DNA of 64,000 nt from positions 382,164 through 446,163 of the forward strand of contig NW_024742580.1 in assembly GCF_018991925.1 (NCBI RefSeq), written 5' to 3'. Below the pieces are notes generated by a model. It made no database searches and was not told where the DNA came from. It saw only the letters and a program-made list of their open reading frames with translations. This DNA comes from Homarus americanus. Its lineage: Eukaryota; Arthropoda; Malacostraca; Decapoda; Nephropidae. The position numbers were made by a program, and so were the translations under genes. Shown one piece after another: positions 1-11,686 of this stretch. The stretch's first letter is position 1. Each line of letters starts with the position of its first letter.

Positions 1-489
<489 letters not shown>

Positions 490-767
490 CTTAAAATCAT
501 CACCCTCAATAGTTTAAAAATTGTCACTCGCTAAAGAAATAGGAAAAATAGAGAGCTCGTCAGAAATATACAACACTGCCTCCTAAATCAGTCCTCCCAC
601 TCTGAGAGCAAAATAAAATGACCCAAATTCCTACGTGAAGAACGACATGCTTTTTGCAGAGGGAAAATGTGCATCGTTGTGAGAGAGGGAAAAATGCCCC
701 TCCCTGTGTGAGAGAAAAAGAGAGAGAGGGATATAGATAGATAAGATAAAGAGCGGAAGGGAGAGGG

Positions 768-770
<3 letters not shown>

Positions 771-816
<46 letters not shown>
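771..816. repeat. (AG)n microsatellite
   Basis: Pure AG run of about 23 copies at the end of a purine-rich stretch beginning near 680. Confidence 0.98.
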
Positions 817-819
<3 letters not shown>

Positions 820-928
820 ACCTGCTAGTTACTCTTCATTACCAGCCACTATGATAAAATCAGGCATCCGTTTATACTCACATGGAAACAATAAAACTAT
901 GATTATGGTCTTTTTATCTCATTTGCGT

Positions 929-931
<3 letters not shown>

Positions 932-975
<44 letters not shown>
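932..975. repeat. (CA)n microsatellite
   Basis: Pure CA run of about 22 copies. Confidence 0.98.
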
Positions 976-977
<2 letters not shown>

Positions 978-1017
978 GACTTGCATATTTCAATTGTTGC
1001 TGTCCCACACACTCAGA

Positions 1018-1256
1018 TTATGTTGCCTTTCATCTTCATTTCTTTCTACTCTTTCTCTTCTTCCTCGTTCTCTACCTCATATTCTTCCTTCTGCTTCTCC
1101 TCCCCCCCCCTACCTTTATTTTCTCCTCTTCCTTTTCCTCATCATTTTCCCACTCATCTTCATCCGCTTTATCCTCTTCTTCCCCCTTCTCCTTCTCCTC
1201 GTCTTCCTTTTCCTACTCCTCCTCCTCCTCCTCGTCTTCCTCCTCCTTCTCATCTA
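1018..1256. repeat. Polypyrimidine (CTT/CTC/CCT) tract
   Basis: About 240 bp of almost pure pyrimidine on the plus strand, built from CTT, CTC and TCC triplets. The 150-codon open frame through it (976-1428) is Leu/Phe/Ser/Pro low complexity and I do not regard it as a gene. Confidence 0.9.
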
Positions 1257-2279
1257 TATCGTGTGGGACGCAGCTAGATATTCTCACCTCTTCACCAACA
1301 CACTACCTGACTCTTCACTGATGCTGATTCATAAACCATCTCTTGCCTTCGAGCACAAGCAAGCATATGTTTGCTTTTCTGCTTTCTCTGCGTTTGATCC
1401 AGCAAACTGTACTTACCCATCTGTATAAAGAAGAACCTCAGTTAATCTGGCTATGTTGACAATTAATTTGACTTTTATTATGAAAAAAGACGCAATGTTC
1501 ATGATGATAAACTTTCTACGTCCCATCACAAAAGAAAGTTTTATTCGTTTGATCTCTTAGTTGTTGTTCCAGGTCATATGCTCAGTCTCTGTTAAGTAAA
1601 TCTTGAATTATTGACTATTAATCTTGGCTTTAGTTTGGTAAGTGGACGAGTTCATCAGGTTTTGAATTTTAACACAACGTAACAGTGTCTGACAGGTCCC
1701 GTTAAAAGCTTGTTATTTCCCATTACTTATAGTGGAAGACATTTACCTCTGTTAGTAAAGTGGGCAGTGTTGTTGGGTGAAAGAGCCTTAGAGTTGTTAC
1801 CGAAAGAGCCTTAGAGCTGTTACTAAAAGAGCTTGAGAATTGCCACTAAATGAGTCTTAGTGTTGCCATTGAAAGAGTCTTAAAGCTTTCAATATAATAA
1901 CTTAAGGCTTCTAGTGGGAGAATCATAGATATACTAATAAGTCACAGAGTTGCCAGTGAAAAATATTAAGCAGATGGTAGACAGGAGCTGAAACAGTCAC
2001 CCCTCCCCGTACGTTTCTGTCACTACCATATCTGTCCAAAGTTGATGTCTAGATTATTAAAATGAGGAAGATTATCATATTTATTCAGTGTGTTCTAACA
2101 GGGATATTTGTATTCAGATGTAAAGTCATAAATTTATTGAGAGCGTTTTCGAATAGGGTGAGAGAGACGATGTAGAAAGTTTGAAGTTTATTAATTTACC
2201 TACAAAAAATCGCTATGAGAAAAATCAACTTATGGTGTTAAAGATCAATAACTCTAATGTCGTTTTTGCCTATCAACAC
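1257..2279. other. Unique sequence with an old 23-24 bp tandem repeat at 1779-1900
   Basis: Mostly unique, AT-rich. Between about 1779 and 1900 the motif GAAAGAGCCTTAGAG recurs about five times at 23-24 bp spacing with heavy divergence. No gene signal. Confidence 0.5.
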
Positions 2280-2815
2280 TTAACAGCATTTTTTTCTTTT
2301 TCGTCGATAAAGACAGGAACGACCTCACACCTCCAATTAGGTAGTCAGGTGGATGGCAATAAGGTCTTGGTTTATGTCTTCGTTAATGGGGTATCCGGCC
2401 ATCTGCCTGTAATGCTCCATAATTCTTTCAATATCTTCTCGCCTTCACTTTCAGCCGCTGAAGGTAAATTAACTTCGTCTTGATACGGTGCTGTTACCAT
2501 TCTCACTCTCACTCTGGCAATATCTTCACTCACTAGGTACCACTCTCACTAGCTACCACTCTCACTCTGGCAATAGCTTCTCTCTCACTAGCTACAAACT
2601 CTTACTCTCACTAGCTACTACTCTCACTCTCAAAATAGCTTCACTCTCTCTAGCTACCACTCTCACTCTGTAAATAGCTTCACTCTCTCTAGCTACCACC
2701 CTCACTCTGTAAATAGCTTCACTCTCTCTAGCTACCACCCTCACTCTGTACATAGCTTCACTCTCTCTAGCTACCACTCTCACTCTGTAAATAGCTTCAC
2801 TCTCACTAGTCACTG
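2280..2815 (-). mobile_element. Dispersed element copy A, with 39-bp minisatellite and shared reading frame
   Basis: Read on the minus strand, this segment aligns with 30965-31425 on the plus strand. Both have a minisatellite of GTAGCTAGTGAGAGTG-type motifs, then GTATCAAGACGAAG, then a conserved block of about 130 bp ending near GTCAGGTGG (plus-strand wording). In the conserved block both copies translate in the same frame to related peptides (copy A includes KELWSITGRWPD; copy B includes KLWIIIDRWSD). Copy A has a one-base frame slip after that point and an in-frame stop in the minisatellite part. I recognise no protein family. It may be a decayed transposon or a dispersed gene fragment. Confidence 0.7.
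2486..2815. repeat. 39-bp minisatellite inside element copy A
   Basis: Period 39 bp, measured from AGCTACC at 2652, 2691 and 2730. The motif includes CTGTAAATAGCTTCACTCTC. On the minus strand the unit is 13 codons, so the array reads as 13-residue repeats containing ESEAIYRVRVVAR, open from 2882 to 2592. The first units are shorter and more divergent. Confidence 0.93.
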
Positions 2816-3451
2816 ATAATGCTCGTTCTAACACACCTCTATTACCACTCCTCTTCTGACTATCTGCTCGCTTAGTGTACACAGTCTAGAGAACAACAAA
2901 TCCCTTTATAGAACGGATCTTACTCCTCTATCCCAGTCTTCACAGCCTTGAATCCACCGTCCTTCATCGTCTATCAGGGAACGCGAGGGTTTCACTGTGA
3001 TCGAATTTCCTTTTTTATTCTTATCCATACTACATTATTTTCGCCTCTGACTCTACTTACTGATGCTAAAACTCTACTTGTGATGGATTTAAATCAATTA
3101 ATTAATGACACAGTGTTGTATTTCACCCACGTTTGTTTTGGTCTGTCAGGGGGTAAGTAGTTTATAGACTAAGGAGGTCGGGGAGGTGAGCTTCATCCTC
3201 CAGCACACCCAAGGGAGCACCGCCTGTGTGTCTGCCAAGCTTCGTTACGGCCCCTCAGCACTGTGATAAAATATAGTGAATTGTAGTGGAATCTTATATA
3301 TGACGCCCAGACCTGCTCACTCCCGCGGGCTGGAGGAACAGGTTCACAATGGCGCATAATAAATCGATCGTTTATCAGAGGATCTTCCTGCTTTATTGTC
3401 ATACGTTAAACTCTTTTGTCATGGTTATGGATAGAAGAGTATCTTTGGGTT

Positions 3452-3454
<3 letters not shown>
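2816..3454. other. Unique sequence; weak minus-strand promoter-like motif
   Basis: No gene identified. A 69-codon minus-strand frame (3193-3402) is unrelated to anything I know. A TATATAAG-like motif lies near 3295 on the minus strand, upstream of moderately GC-rich DNA, but no Inr or exon structure supports it. Confidence 0.35.

Positions 3455-3491
<37 letters not shown>
3455..3491. repeat. (GT)n microsatellite
   Basis: Pure GT run. Confidence 0.98.
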
Positions 3492-3492
<1 letters not shown>

Positions 3493-3637
3493 CAATGAAG
3501 GGCCCAGAAGTACGTACATACCAACCTCACTCTACGGTCTAGGGCGTTGATTACTAAACCTATTTCATTACCGTAATAGATATTTTAACACTGAATGTCT
3601 AACTGATCGAGTCCTAAAAAAGACATTGTTCCACAGG

Positions 3638-3665
3638 CTCTCTCTCTCTCTCTCTCTCTCTCTCT
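3638..3665. repeat. (CT)n microsatellite
   Basis: Pure CT run of about 14 copies. Confidence 0.97.
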
Positions 3666-3786
3666 AACGTGGCTACAGAACCTTAAGTTCTTATACATCT
3701 CCATTATATTCTGGCTTGAGTCATTTCATTAAGATATAAAGTAAAATATTGTGGGACCCATCTGCTACAACTACACCATATTTATT

Positions 3787-3839
3787 ACTTCCTCCTCCTC
3801 CTCCTCTTCTCTTCCTCCTCTTCTCTTCCTCCTCCTCCT
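3787..3839. repeat. CTC/CTT trinucleotide tract
   Basis: Short polypyrimidine run of TCC and CTT triplets. Confidence 0.85.
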
Positions 3840-4685
3840 ACACCAACACTGTGAATTTACTCTCCAATGAATTCCCTTTCCTTTCTCTCTCTCAGTTTCT
3901 TCATACTTGGGTCAGCTTTGATGACCAACACCAGCGCGAGTTCCTTTATCAAATCTTCCTCTTCAATTAATCTAAGTACAGTTGTTTCTTGCTATAGACG
4001 TATCTATATACCATCAAAGATAAACCCCAGGCAGTATAGTCCTCGTCGTCATTACTCTTGTGGTCGATGCAGTAAAAAAATAATCCATTATCCAACGTAA
4101 TTTTTTCTGCCTCAAATCCTCAACTATCTGTGTCTCATTATGTCTTCGATATATCCTTGGGACATCTCTTTATAGGAACATCCCTCATTTACCTCGAGAT
4201 AGTGGAACTCTGAGGTTTGTCTACATTGTCTTCAGGAGTTGTTATGCTTCTAAGTCTAAAGTGTCTGAGGCTCCTGCTTTTGTTTACCCGATGCAGGAGG
4301 AACTAAAGAGGAGGAGTGGACTTGATGTTATCTCTGCGTCTTTAAGTCGTTGTTCACTCGAGTTTATGTCATTATTATTTCCGAATGAAGAAAAACAATC
4401 TTCTTGATATACAAACTCTTGATAAATTGGTTTACCTGAGTAGAAACATTATATAAAAGGCTGTATATATAAACCTTGATTACACACAAACAAGAGTGAC
4501 CTCACGCCCACCTGATACTATCCAGGTAGGTTGAAAAATTGTTACCTTCCCTCTGAATCACCCAAGTTAAATTCTGTTGCAAATTGGGATGAGAATATTT
4601 CATCTTGTTAAAAGCCTATTACTCCTATCGCCTTCACCATCTATCTAGGTTACATCCGATACCTGCAAAGCTATAATGTGGGTCT
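3840..4685. other. Unique AT-rich sequence, no gene seen
   Basis: No repeat or coding signal beyond short chance frames. Confidence 0.45.
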
Positions 4686-4880
4686 TTCTCTCTCTCTCTC
4701 TCAGAATCACTTAAGAGTAACAAAGCCAGCGCGTCATAAGCGGGCCACATCATAAGTTATAGTAGTGAGAAGTAGCCAAATGACTCTCTTAGACTACCAC
4801 ATAAAGCAGTCGGACAAAATTGGCTATAAAATGAGACTAAGGCTCTTCTGGGGCTGTATTCTCTCTCTCTCTCTCTCTCT
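4686..4880. repeat. Two short (CT)n tracts around unique DNA
   Basis: CT runs at 4686-4702 and 4861-4880 with about 155 bp of unique DNA between them. Confidence 0.9.
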
Positions 4881-5319
4881 GAAATGGACCCAATAGGTAA
4901 AGTTTTAAGTACAGATTAGCCTCCACTGCTCTCAACACCTTCACTCCCCCAACTGTAAAAGTAAATACTCACAGGGATAACCTATGGGGCGAATAGGACA
5001 TCACTGGCACTAAAGACAAACATTGTATCCATTCTACTACACCTTCTTTCTTCTCAAAAAAGTTAAATAAATATAACAAAGACTAAACAGCTGGTGAAAC
5101 ACAATACAACCTAATACTATAATACGATAAAAGTACCGTACTATTGTTGATCTTTCTGAATCTCTGAATACACGAATATCATTACACCTGCATTAGGTCT
5201 CTAGCTGGTGTGTGTATTTAGCAACAGTTTTTCCTCTGACCGTAGAAGAAATTTACTGTATATAATTTGGCCCCTAATTAAACGGTTTCAACTGAACGAG
5301 CATTTGAAACAGCGGAAAT
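4881..5319. other. Unique AT-rich sequence, no gene seen
   Basis: No structure noticed. Confidence 0.45.
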
Positions 5320-5390
5320 GAGAGAGAGGGTTAGTGAGAGAGAGGGTTAGTGAGAGAGAGGGTTAGTGAGAGAGAGAGAGAGAGAGAGAG
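5320..5390. repeat. 16-bp minisatellite grading into (GA)n
   Basis: Motif GAGAGAGAGGGTTAGT repeats with GGTTAG at 5329, 5345 and 5361, then becomes a pure GA run. Confidence 0.9.
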
Positions 5391-5572
5391 GTACCATAAA
5401 TCAAGATACGATATTTAAATGCATTTAATAACTACAAACTCAGTCACTTATTTGTCAAGAAAAACAGTAAACATAATATATAACAATTTGAGGAGATTTT
5501 TTTTCTAAACAGTATAAAGATGACGGACATAAGATTTTAAAGAGATATTAACGACAGGGAGAAGGACGGGAT

Positions 5573-5712
5573 TATATAATGTGAGAGTAAGTGAAACGTG
5601 GGTAGAGAACACCGCAGACTTTCACAGTGTGTCGCGCGGCTCAACCCAGGGCTGATGTAGCGTCTGTAAGCCTTCCTCCTCGCCCTGACGATCACGTGAG
5701 TACGGTGATCAA
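5573..5712 (+). promoter_or_regulatory. Possible core promoter and first exon with splice donor (weak)
   Basis: A TATA-like TTATATAAT near 5574 is followed about 45 bp later by TTCACAGTGTG, then a locally GC-rich stretch and a consensus splice donor, CAC|GTGAGTACG, near 5695. This arrangement is compatible with a non-coding first exon, but no downstream exon is recognised in the window. Inference only. Confidence 0.2.
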
Positions 5713-5807
5713 TGTCTTGTGTATATACCTAAATACCTGAGTATGTTACAGTGATGTTTGCAAGATAACACGACAATGGGAGGAATGATAACGTTAAATA
5801 TATATAA

Positions 5808-5929
<122 letters not shown>

Positions 5930-6039
5930 TGGATATAGTATTGAGAGAGAGAGAGCATTAGGGTGCGGAAGGGCTGGTCCAGGTGCGTGACTCAGGTATC
6001 CTCGGGGACAGGTGAGCGCCTCCCGCGGGGCAGGTAATG

Positions 6040-6346
6040 ATTATCGACAGGAAAGTAGGGAGGAGATGGCGGGGGTAGAGAGATGGGGATGGCGAAGGAA
6101 GAGAAGAGTAGGGAAGGGAGGGTGAAATATAGGAATGGGAGGTGAAGGAGAGGGGATGGGGATAGGAAAGGGGTTAAGGGAGTGATGTGGTTTGAAGGGA
6201 AGAAAGAGAGAGTAGGGAAGGGGTAGGAGGGGAGAGAAGGGAGGGATGGATATGGGAGGGAAGAGACGGAGAGGAGAGGCGGGAAGGGGAATGGAGGAGG
6301 GAAGGGAAGGGCAGGGAAGGGAAGGAAAGGGAAGGGAAGGGAAGGC
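6040..6346. repeat. GGGAA-type purine tract
   Basis: About 300 bp of nearly pure purine on the plus strand, rich in GGGAAGG and GGAGAGG, most regular at 6300-6346. Pro/Ser/Leu open frames on the minus strand are low-complexity by-products. Confidence 0.92.
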
Positions 6347-6552
6347 GTAATCACTTCCCATAACCGGTTGTCTCTGTCTACCTTATAATATTTACACAAC
6401 AAACTACTGATTTAATGTATAGTCATGACCCTGGAGGCTGATATGTTTACTACTCTTTCGTTTTCTTATTTTTGTCAGTATGTCTCTCCCAGCATATAAA
6501 ATTAACAGTGATGCCAGATACAACTATACGAGGTTGTTGGAGAGAATTAAGT

Positions 6553-6632
6553 ATAACCTAACCTAACCTAATCAAACCTTTATTAGCTCAAACCCAACCT
6601 AACTTAAACTGAGCTAACCTAACTTACTATAT
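6553..6632. repeat. Interstitial AACCT (TTAGG-type) telomere-like tract, degenerate
   Basis: AACCTAACCTAACC with decay into AAACC and AACTT. TTAGG is the ancestral arthropod telomere motif. Confidence 0.8.
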
Positions 6633-6862
6633 CTTGAAGAACCTTGAATTGGTGGGATTTTGTCTACGATGCTTCCATGGATGGGAGATCCTTCTGTGGA
6701 ATTTTTTGAAGTGGGTTTTTAGGTCAGTGGGAATTTTCATCTTGGTATTACTTTACTTCTTGGAGGTTGATTGAATAGCCAATGCAGTTGGCTTTTGTCT
6801 GGTCATTTTTTAAGTCTCCTTAAAACTGGGTCGTACAGCTCCTTAATTTGGGGTGCTAGTTT
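6633..6862. other. Unique sequence, no gene seen
   Basis: No recognisable feature. Confidence 0.4.
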
Positions 6863-6972
6863 TGTTATTATTATTAATATCATTATTATTATTATTATCG
6901 GTATTTTAATTATTATTATATGTATTATCATAACTTCTCGTATTATTGTCACTATTATTATCATTATTATGT
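6863..6972. repeat. Imperfect (ATT)n tract
   Basis: ATT triplets with interruptions. Confidence 0.9.
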
Positions 6973-7031
6973 ATAAACAGGAAGATATTGAGAGTATTCA
7001 ATAGGCCAGTGACAAAACTTTGTCACTTAAT

Positions 7032-7035
7032 AAAA
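7032..7035 (-). terminator. Pol III T-run terminator of tRNA-Arg
   Basis: AAAA on the plus strand, so TTTT just downstream of the minus-strand tRNA-Arg. Confidence 0.75.
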
Positions 7036-7038
7036 TTC

Positions 7039-7110
7039 GACCGTGACAGGATTCGAACCTGCAATCTTCGGATCCGAAGTCCGACGCCTTATCCGTTAGG
7101 CCACACGGCC
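7039..7110 (-). tRNA. tRNA-Arg (anticodon UCG)
   Basis: A complete 72-nt cloverleaf on the minus strand. The acceptor GGCCGTG pairs with CACGGTC (one G-U at 2:71), the D arm is GCCT/AGGC, the anticodon arm is TCGGA-CTTCGGA-TCCGA with anticodon TCG (reads CGA codons), and the T arm is GCAGG-TTCGAAT-CCTGT. Box A is TGGCCTAACGG and box B is GGTTCGAATCC. The base after the acceptor is G73. A TTTT Pol III terminator follows within about 7 nt (complement of 7032-7035). The 72-nt body is identical to the intact copies at 27-29 kb, but the flanks and discriminator differ. No intron. Confidence 0.97.
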
Positions 7111-7204
7111 TTAGTTTTACATGTACTCAAGACTCTTTTAAGTCGTGAAGTAGCTATATGATTCCTAGTAGGTGTGGAGTGTGAATTACTAGTTATCAAT
7201 ATAT

Positions 7205-7535
7205 GCAAGTAAATCAAGTGATGACGTGCATAAACACTAGCCTCACTAGCTAGCAGAGATCTTGTAACCTGTGAGAATTGTAAATTAGAAAAATTTTCAC
7301 GCTGATCACGGTCTTCAGTAAATAAAGAATGACCTCACTACACGGAGATCCTGTACCGCGTGAGAATTATATCCAGACAAAGTATTCACGTTAATCAAGC
7401 TTCTCTGTAAATAAACACAGGCTCTACTATACACCAGAGATCCTGTTTCCTGTGAGAATTACAACCTGACAAAATACTCCCGTTCATCAGGCTCTTGGCG
7501 TAAATAAACACTGGCCTTATTACACACAACTCGTA
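7205..7535. repeat. Old tandem repeat, about 90 bp, 3-4 copies
   Basis: GAGATC(C/T)TGT recurs at 7256, 7345 and 7437 (spacing 89 and 92). Each copy also carries GTGAGAATT and GTAAATAAA-like segments. Copies are strongly diverged. Confidence 0.75.
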
Positions 7536-7659
7536 GTCCATGTTTTTACCCTATAGCAAGAATGATATATAGCGTGGTATGTTATCGTCGGGATATCCAG
7601 TGGTTTTGGGTCACCGTTTCAGCATTTGTTTTTAGCATATGTAAGTCAGTTAGTTGGGT

Positions 7660-7719
7660 TGTCATCATCATCATCATCATCTCATCATCATTGGTTGAAT
7701 ACCGAAGAGACAAGGAAAC

Positions 7720-7783
<64 letters not shown>
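7660..7783. repeat. (CAT)n then (GA)n microsatellites
   Basis: CAT triplets at 7660-7692, then about 31 GA copies at 7722-7783. Confidence 0.97.
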
Positions 7784-7785
<2 letters not shown>

Positions 7786-7921
7786 CCCAACTGTGATCTG
7801 ATAGGATATTCAGGACGGATGGCGCTGGAACAGGAAACTTCACTTCACCCTTTTTTTCCTATCACATGTATCGAAAGAAATCCCATCAGAATTACATTAC
7901 TTCAACCGTAAAGAAGATGGG

Positions 7922-8400
7922 TCGTTGCGTCAGCCATCATAAAGAAAATAGGGTCTTACTTCATATGGCGTAAAGCAAATGGGGTCTTACTTCATCTGGC
8001 GTAAAGAAAATGGGGTCTTACTTCATCTGGCGTAAAGGGGTCTTTTTTTCATCTGGCGTAAAGCAAATGGGGTCTTACTCATCTGGCGTAAAACAAATGG
8101 GGTCTTACTTCATCTGGCGTAAAGCAAATGGGGTCTTACTTATCTGGCGTAAAGAAAATGAGGTCTTACTTCATCTGGCGTAAAACAAATGGGGTCTTAC
8201 TATCTGGCGTAAAGCAATGGGGTCTTACTCATCTGGCGTAAAGAAATGGGGTCTTACTTCATCTGGCGTAAAAATGGGTCTTCCTTCATCTGGCGTAAGA
8301 AAATGGGGTCTTACTTCATCTGTAAAGCAAATGGGGTCCACTTCATCTGTCATAAAGCAAATGGGGTCTTACTTCATCTGGCGTAAAGCAAATTATTTCC
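7922..8400. repeat. 31-bp minisatellite, about 15 copies
   Basis: Period 31 bp (GGGTCTTAC at 7951, 7982 and 8013). The motif includes GGGGTCTTACTTCATCTGGC and GTAAAGCAAAT. Units in 8030-8340 carry scattered small deletions. Confidence 0.95.
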
Positions 8401-9322
8401 TCTTTCATGTCATAGGTTATGTTTCGTGGAATTTCCTCTGGTAGTTTTAGTCGATGAAAATCACTGATAAGGATGAACATACAGAGGTGTTTCATGAAAC
8501 CTCAGGCGCATTAGTCTGTGGGATCTTACAGGAAGAGAAGCTTGGGGGTTCCTAGTTCTTAGTGTTGCCTGACAATACCACTGGCTAAAGGTGCAGAAAG
8601 TCTCCTGAAGGAAACAGGATTAGGATGCTGCTTCTGACGTCAAGATCCAAATAAGATGGAACTCCAAAAAGCGCGAAGGTTGAAGCCGTGGGAGAGAAAT
8701 TTCATATCCATCAAAGAAAACGCCTCAGGTGAAGTGTCAGAACAGGTTTGACAACTTCAATGTGGACTTGTTGATGGAAATGCCAAGACCCAGGGATATG
8801 TCTCAGCCATGAGTCTTGGGTCATGAGGAACTATGACATCGTACAGTTGAAGCGACATATAAAGTCATTTTAAACTTGTTGCCGGGATTCCAAACATCTG
8901 CAATATGTTTCGGCAATGATATTTTGGTTTCTTGTGTTGTGAAGCGCTGCGATTTTGTTTCTCTCTCGGGTGTTGTGGTGTTGAAATGTCAGTATAAACG
9001 TATTGGTGGTGTTGAATAGGTCTAGGGTATGTTACGGTCTTGAGCCTTCAGTCACGAGGAACTTTATATAGTCCAGTACCATATAAAGTCTCCATCTCTC
9101 TTGTGTGTTTAGTTATGCACCAGGTGCCTCCTTAATTACGTAGAGTTCTCGAAAGTCAGTGTCAATTACAGTAATGAATGTAAGTTACAGTGATTAATGA
9201 AAGCATAAGTTTATCATAAGACTACAACTTCTCGTTTCCTAGAGCACGAGGTGTATCTAGGTTCATTTTATTAACTTTTCATTCAAGCAAGATGAACTGA
9301 CTGTGAAAGATCGAATCCAACA
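8401..9322. other. Unique sequence with a weak internal duplication
   Basis: No gene recognised. Two stretches (about 8810-8875 and 9040-9095) share the layout TCA(T/C)GAGGAACT then CATATAAAGTC, suggesting an old tandem duplication of about 230 bp. One TGACGTCA palindrome at 8635-8642. Confidence 0.4.
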
Positions 9323-9824
9323 ATGAAATTAATATTGCTTGTCAGTTTCACTTACGTCATTGTCAATATCTGTTTGGGAAACTGGCAGAAGACAAGCATA
9401 ATCACATTTTTCAAAAGCGAGGCATTAGCTCGACTTCTTCTTCGTAATACTTTAATAAATTGCCCACTCTTCTTACCGAGCATCTCAAATCAAGCGAGAG
9501 AAATATGTTCAAGCTATTCCCAAGAGTCTTATAGAAAGTTTACCATCTCTGAGATTCTTGGTGATTTCTGTGAAAAGTTTGGCAGTGAAAGGAGGGAGCA
9601 CATCTCATCTAGGGCCGATGGTTACTTCAATTTCCCTTCCATTAAAAGTTTATATCGAAGTTCCTCTCGCTACCGCCATAACTCCCCCCATCCTTCCGGT
9701 CTTGTATAAAATATCACCAAGGGGGAACCTAATGACCAGTCGGGGTGTTTTTGTTGTTGGCTGGCTGTCCACCACCTCGTATGGAACCTTTTGTTGTTAT
9801 CCTAAAGGTCCACTACAGTGTTGA
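9323..9824 (+). other. Region with overlapping open frames; possible coding relic, unidentified
   Basis: Two plus-strand frames overlap here. The one at 9323-9709 (128 codons) starts with a hydrophobic stretch resembling a signal peptide. The other is open from about 9461 to 9824. The minus strand over 9540-9790 is also nearly open, broken by TAA and TGA stops. Composition is less repetitive than most of the window. I recognise no family and no conserved motif, and chance is a real alternative. It could be a decayed transposon or pseudogene fragment. Confidence 0.2.
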
Positions 9825-11189
9825 CCATGACAATAATATCCAGTTAACGTTTAAGTCAATACCAGGGTGAGTACTGTCTCTCACACCGGCGTAGAGACAC
9901 AGGTAGGAACTATCTGGTCTCATCTCTCACCATCTCTCAATACCTTACTATGGTTTGTTTGTCACCTACTTATTGTTTGTTTGTTATCTTACCATAGTTT
10001 GTTACCTTACTATGGTTTGTTTGCCACCTTCTCATGGTTTGTTTGTCAACTTCCTATAATTTGTGTGTTTAACTCTCCCAGACGCCTGATTTGTTATTTC
10101 TGACACAGTGAGTTTACTACACACAGCGCCTCTCTCTTTCTCCTCGTGTACCTTTATGTTGAATAGAGAAATATTTTGGCACTGTACCTGAAAATCATCC
10201 TTAACTTACTCACAAATATATACATACATAAGTAAAGTTATAAACAAATAATTACTTAATTAACAAAAACAAAACATAGATTAGAGTGAGATAGTTATCA
10301 TAAAGGTATATTGTGGGTAAACCTCTCGGCTTTATTTCAGATTTGGAAAGCGGAATCACCAAACTGCCTGCCGTTCCATTACTTACAAATTAATTGTGTT
10401 CATATACACCTCAGTGAGAGCCAATGATATCGTACAAAATGATCCCATTGAAATTAGATTACATGGTTAATTCTAGCATCAAAGTGAGGCCGCACGGTAG
10501 TTACGCCCTAACACCGACAAACAAGATTACTGACACACGTATATAAGCTTTCATTTACAAGTTACGTCGTTATTAAGTTGATTGTATGTCGGAAAAAAAG
10601 CAACTTTCTACAAAGGTTCAGGTTTTGGTGGATTTTTTCTCCCAACTTAAGTGATGAAAATCTTGAATTGGTCCTGAATTGATTTTCCTTTATAACTTAT
10701 GGGAAGTAATAATGATAACCACAATAATGTTAATGATAATGATGATAAGATTTTACTACTACTACTACTAATAATAATAAACATAAATAAAACACTTTAC
10801 ACTTAAACATCTATCAAACCAACACAATCATTACCTCCATATTAACATCACAATTAAACACAATCATCTCCTTAAATAAACAATACTTATTCACGTATCA
10901 TTAAATCATTTTATCTCGTCTTATTACCTCGTTTACTTCCCTCCTCCGCACCTCACATCTTTAGTTTAATATCTTAAGCTTCGTATTATTATTGAATTCG
11001 TTTTTCTTTCCTCACGTTTTTAGTAAGAAATAAGAAGTAGTTTTGTGTCTTTTAGGGATAAGGTAAGTTGATATCCATTCCCCTTTATGTGGATATTTTT
11101 TTACAAATATATTACCTTTTTTTTTACATAGGAAGCGTTTTTTTTTAAGGTTTATAGAGCATGTCCCTTTTATCCAGGGCTTTTATATA
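9825..11189. other. Unique AT-rich sequence with short repeats, no gene seen
   Basis: Contains a loose tandem of CTTACTATGGTTTGTTTG-like units at about 9945-10060, and short ACT/AAT triplet runs near 10755. Otherwise nothing recognisable. Confidence 0.45.
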
Positions 11190-11468
11190 ACAACAGCAAT
11201 AATATAAAAACAATAACAATAACAATACAACAATAACAATAACGAAAATAACAGTAACAATACAACAATAATAATAACGACAATAACAATAACGACAATA
11301 ACAATAGCAATACCTCAATAACAATAACGACAATAACAATAACAGTACAACAATAACAATAACGACAATAACAATAACAGTACAACAATAACAATAACGA
11401 CAATAACAATAACAACAATAACAATAACAACAATAACGACAATAACAATACAACAATAACAATAATAT
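11190..11468. repeat. CAATAA(C)-type minisatellite
   Basis: Mixture of CAATAA, CAATAACGA and CAATACAA units. Cys/Tyr/Leu/Val open frames on the minus strand are by-products. Confidence 0.93.
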
Positions 11469-11686
11469 CACTGAAGTACTTACTATATTCTCGTTATTCA
11501 TCCCTTCCCACTCACTCCCACTCCAACTTGATGTTTCTCCCTCTCACTGAAACCCCACTCATGTTTCTCCCACTCACTCAATCCCACTCCAACCCCTTTC
11601 ACTCGCTTGATCCTCTGCAACTCACCATAGTCGAGTTTTATTGTACTGAACACCTTACCATTCTCTCTCTCTCTCTTTTATAATCT
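11469..11686. other. Pyrimidine-rich sequence, no gene seen
   Basis: Loose CCCACTCACT repeats near 11500-11600 and a short (CT)n at 11663-11676. Confidence 0.5.

Noticed and set aside
3193..3402. Small minus-strand gene with a TATATAAG motif
   Set aside because: 69-codon frame with no recognisable features. The TATA-like motif lies inside the frame rather than upstream of it.
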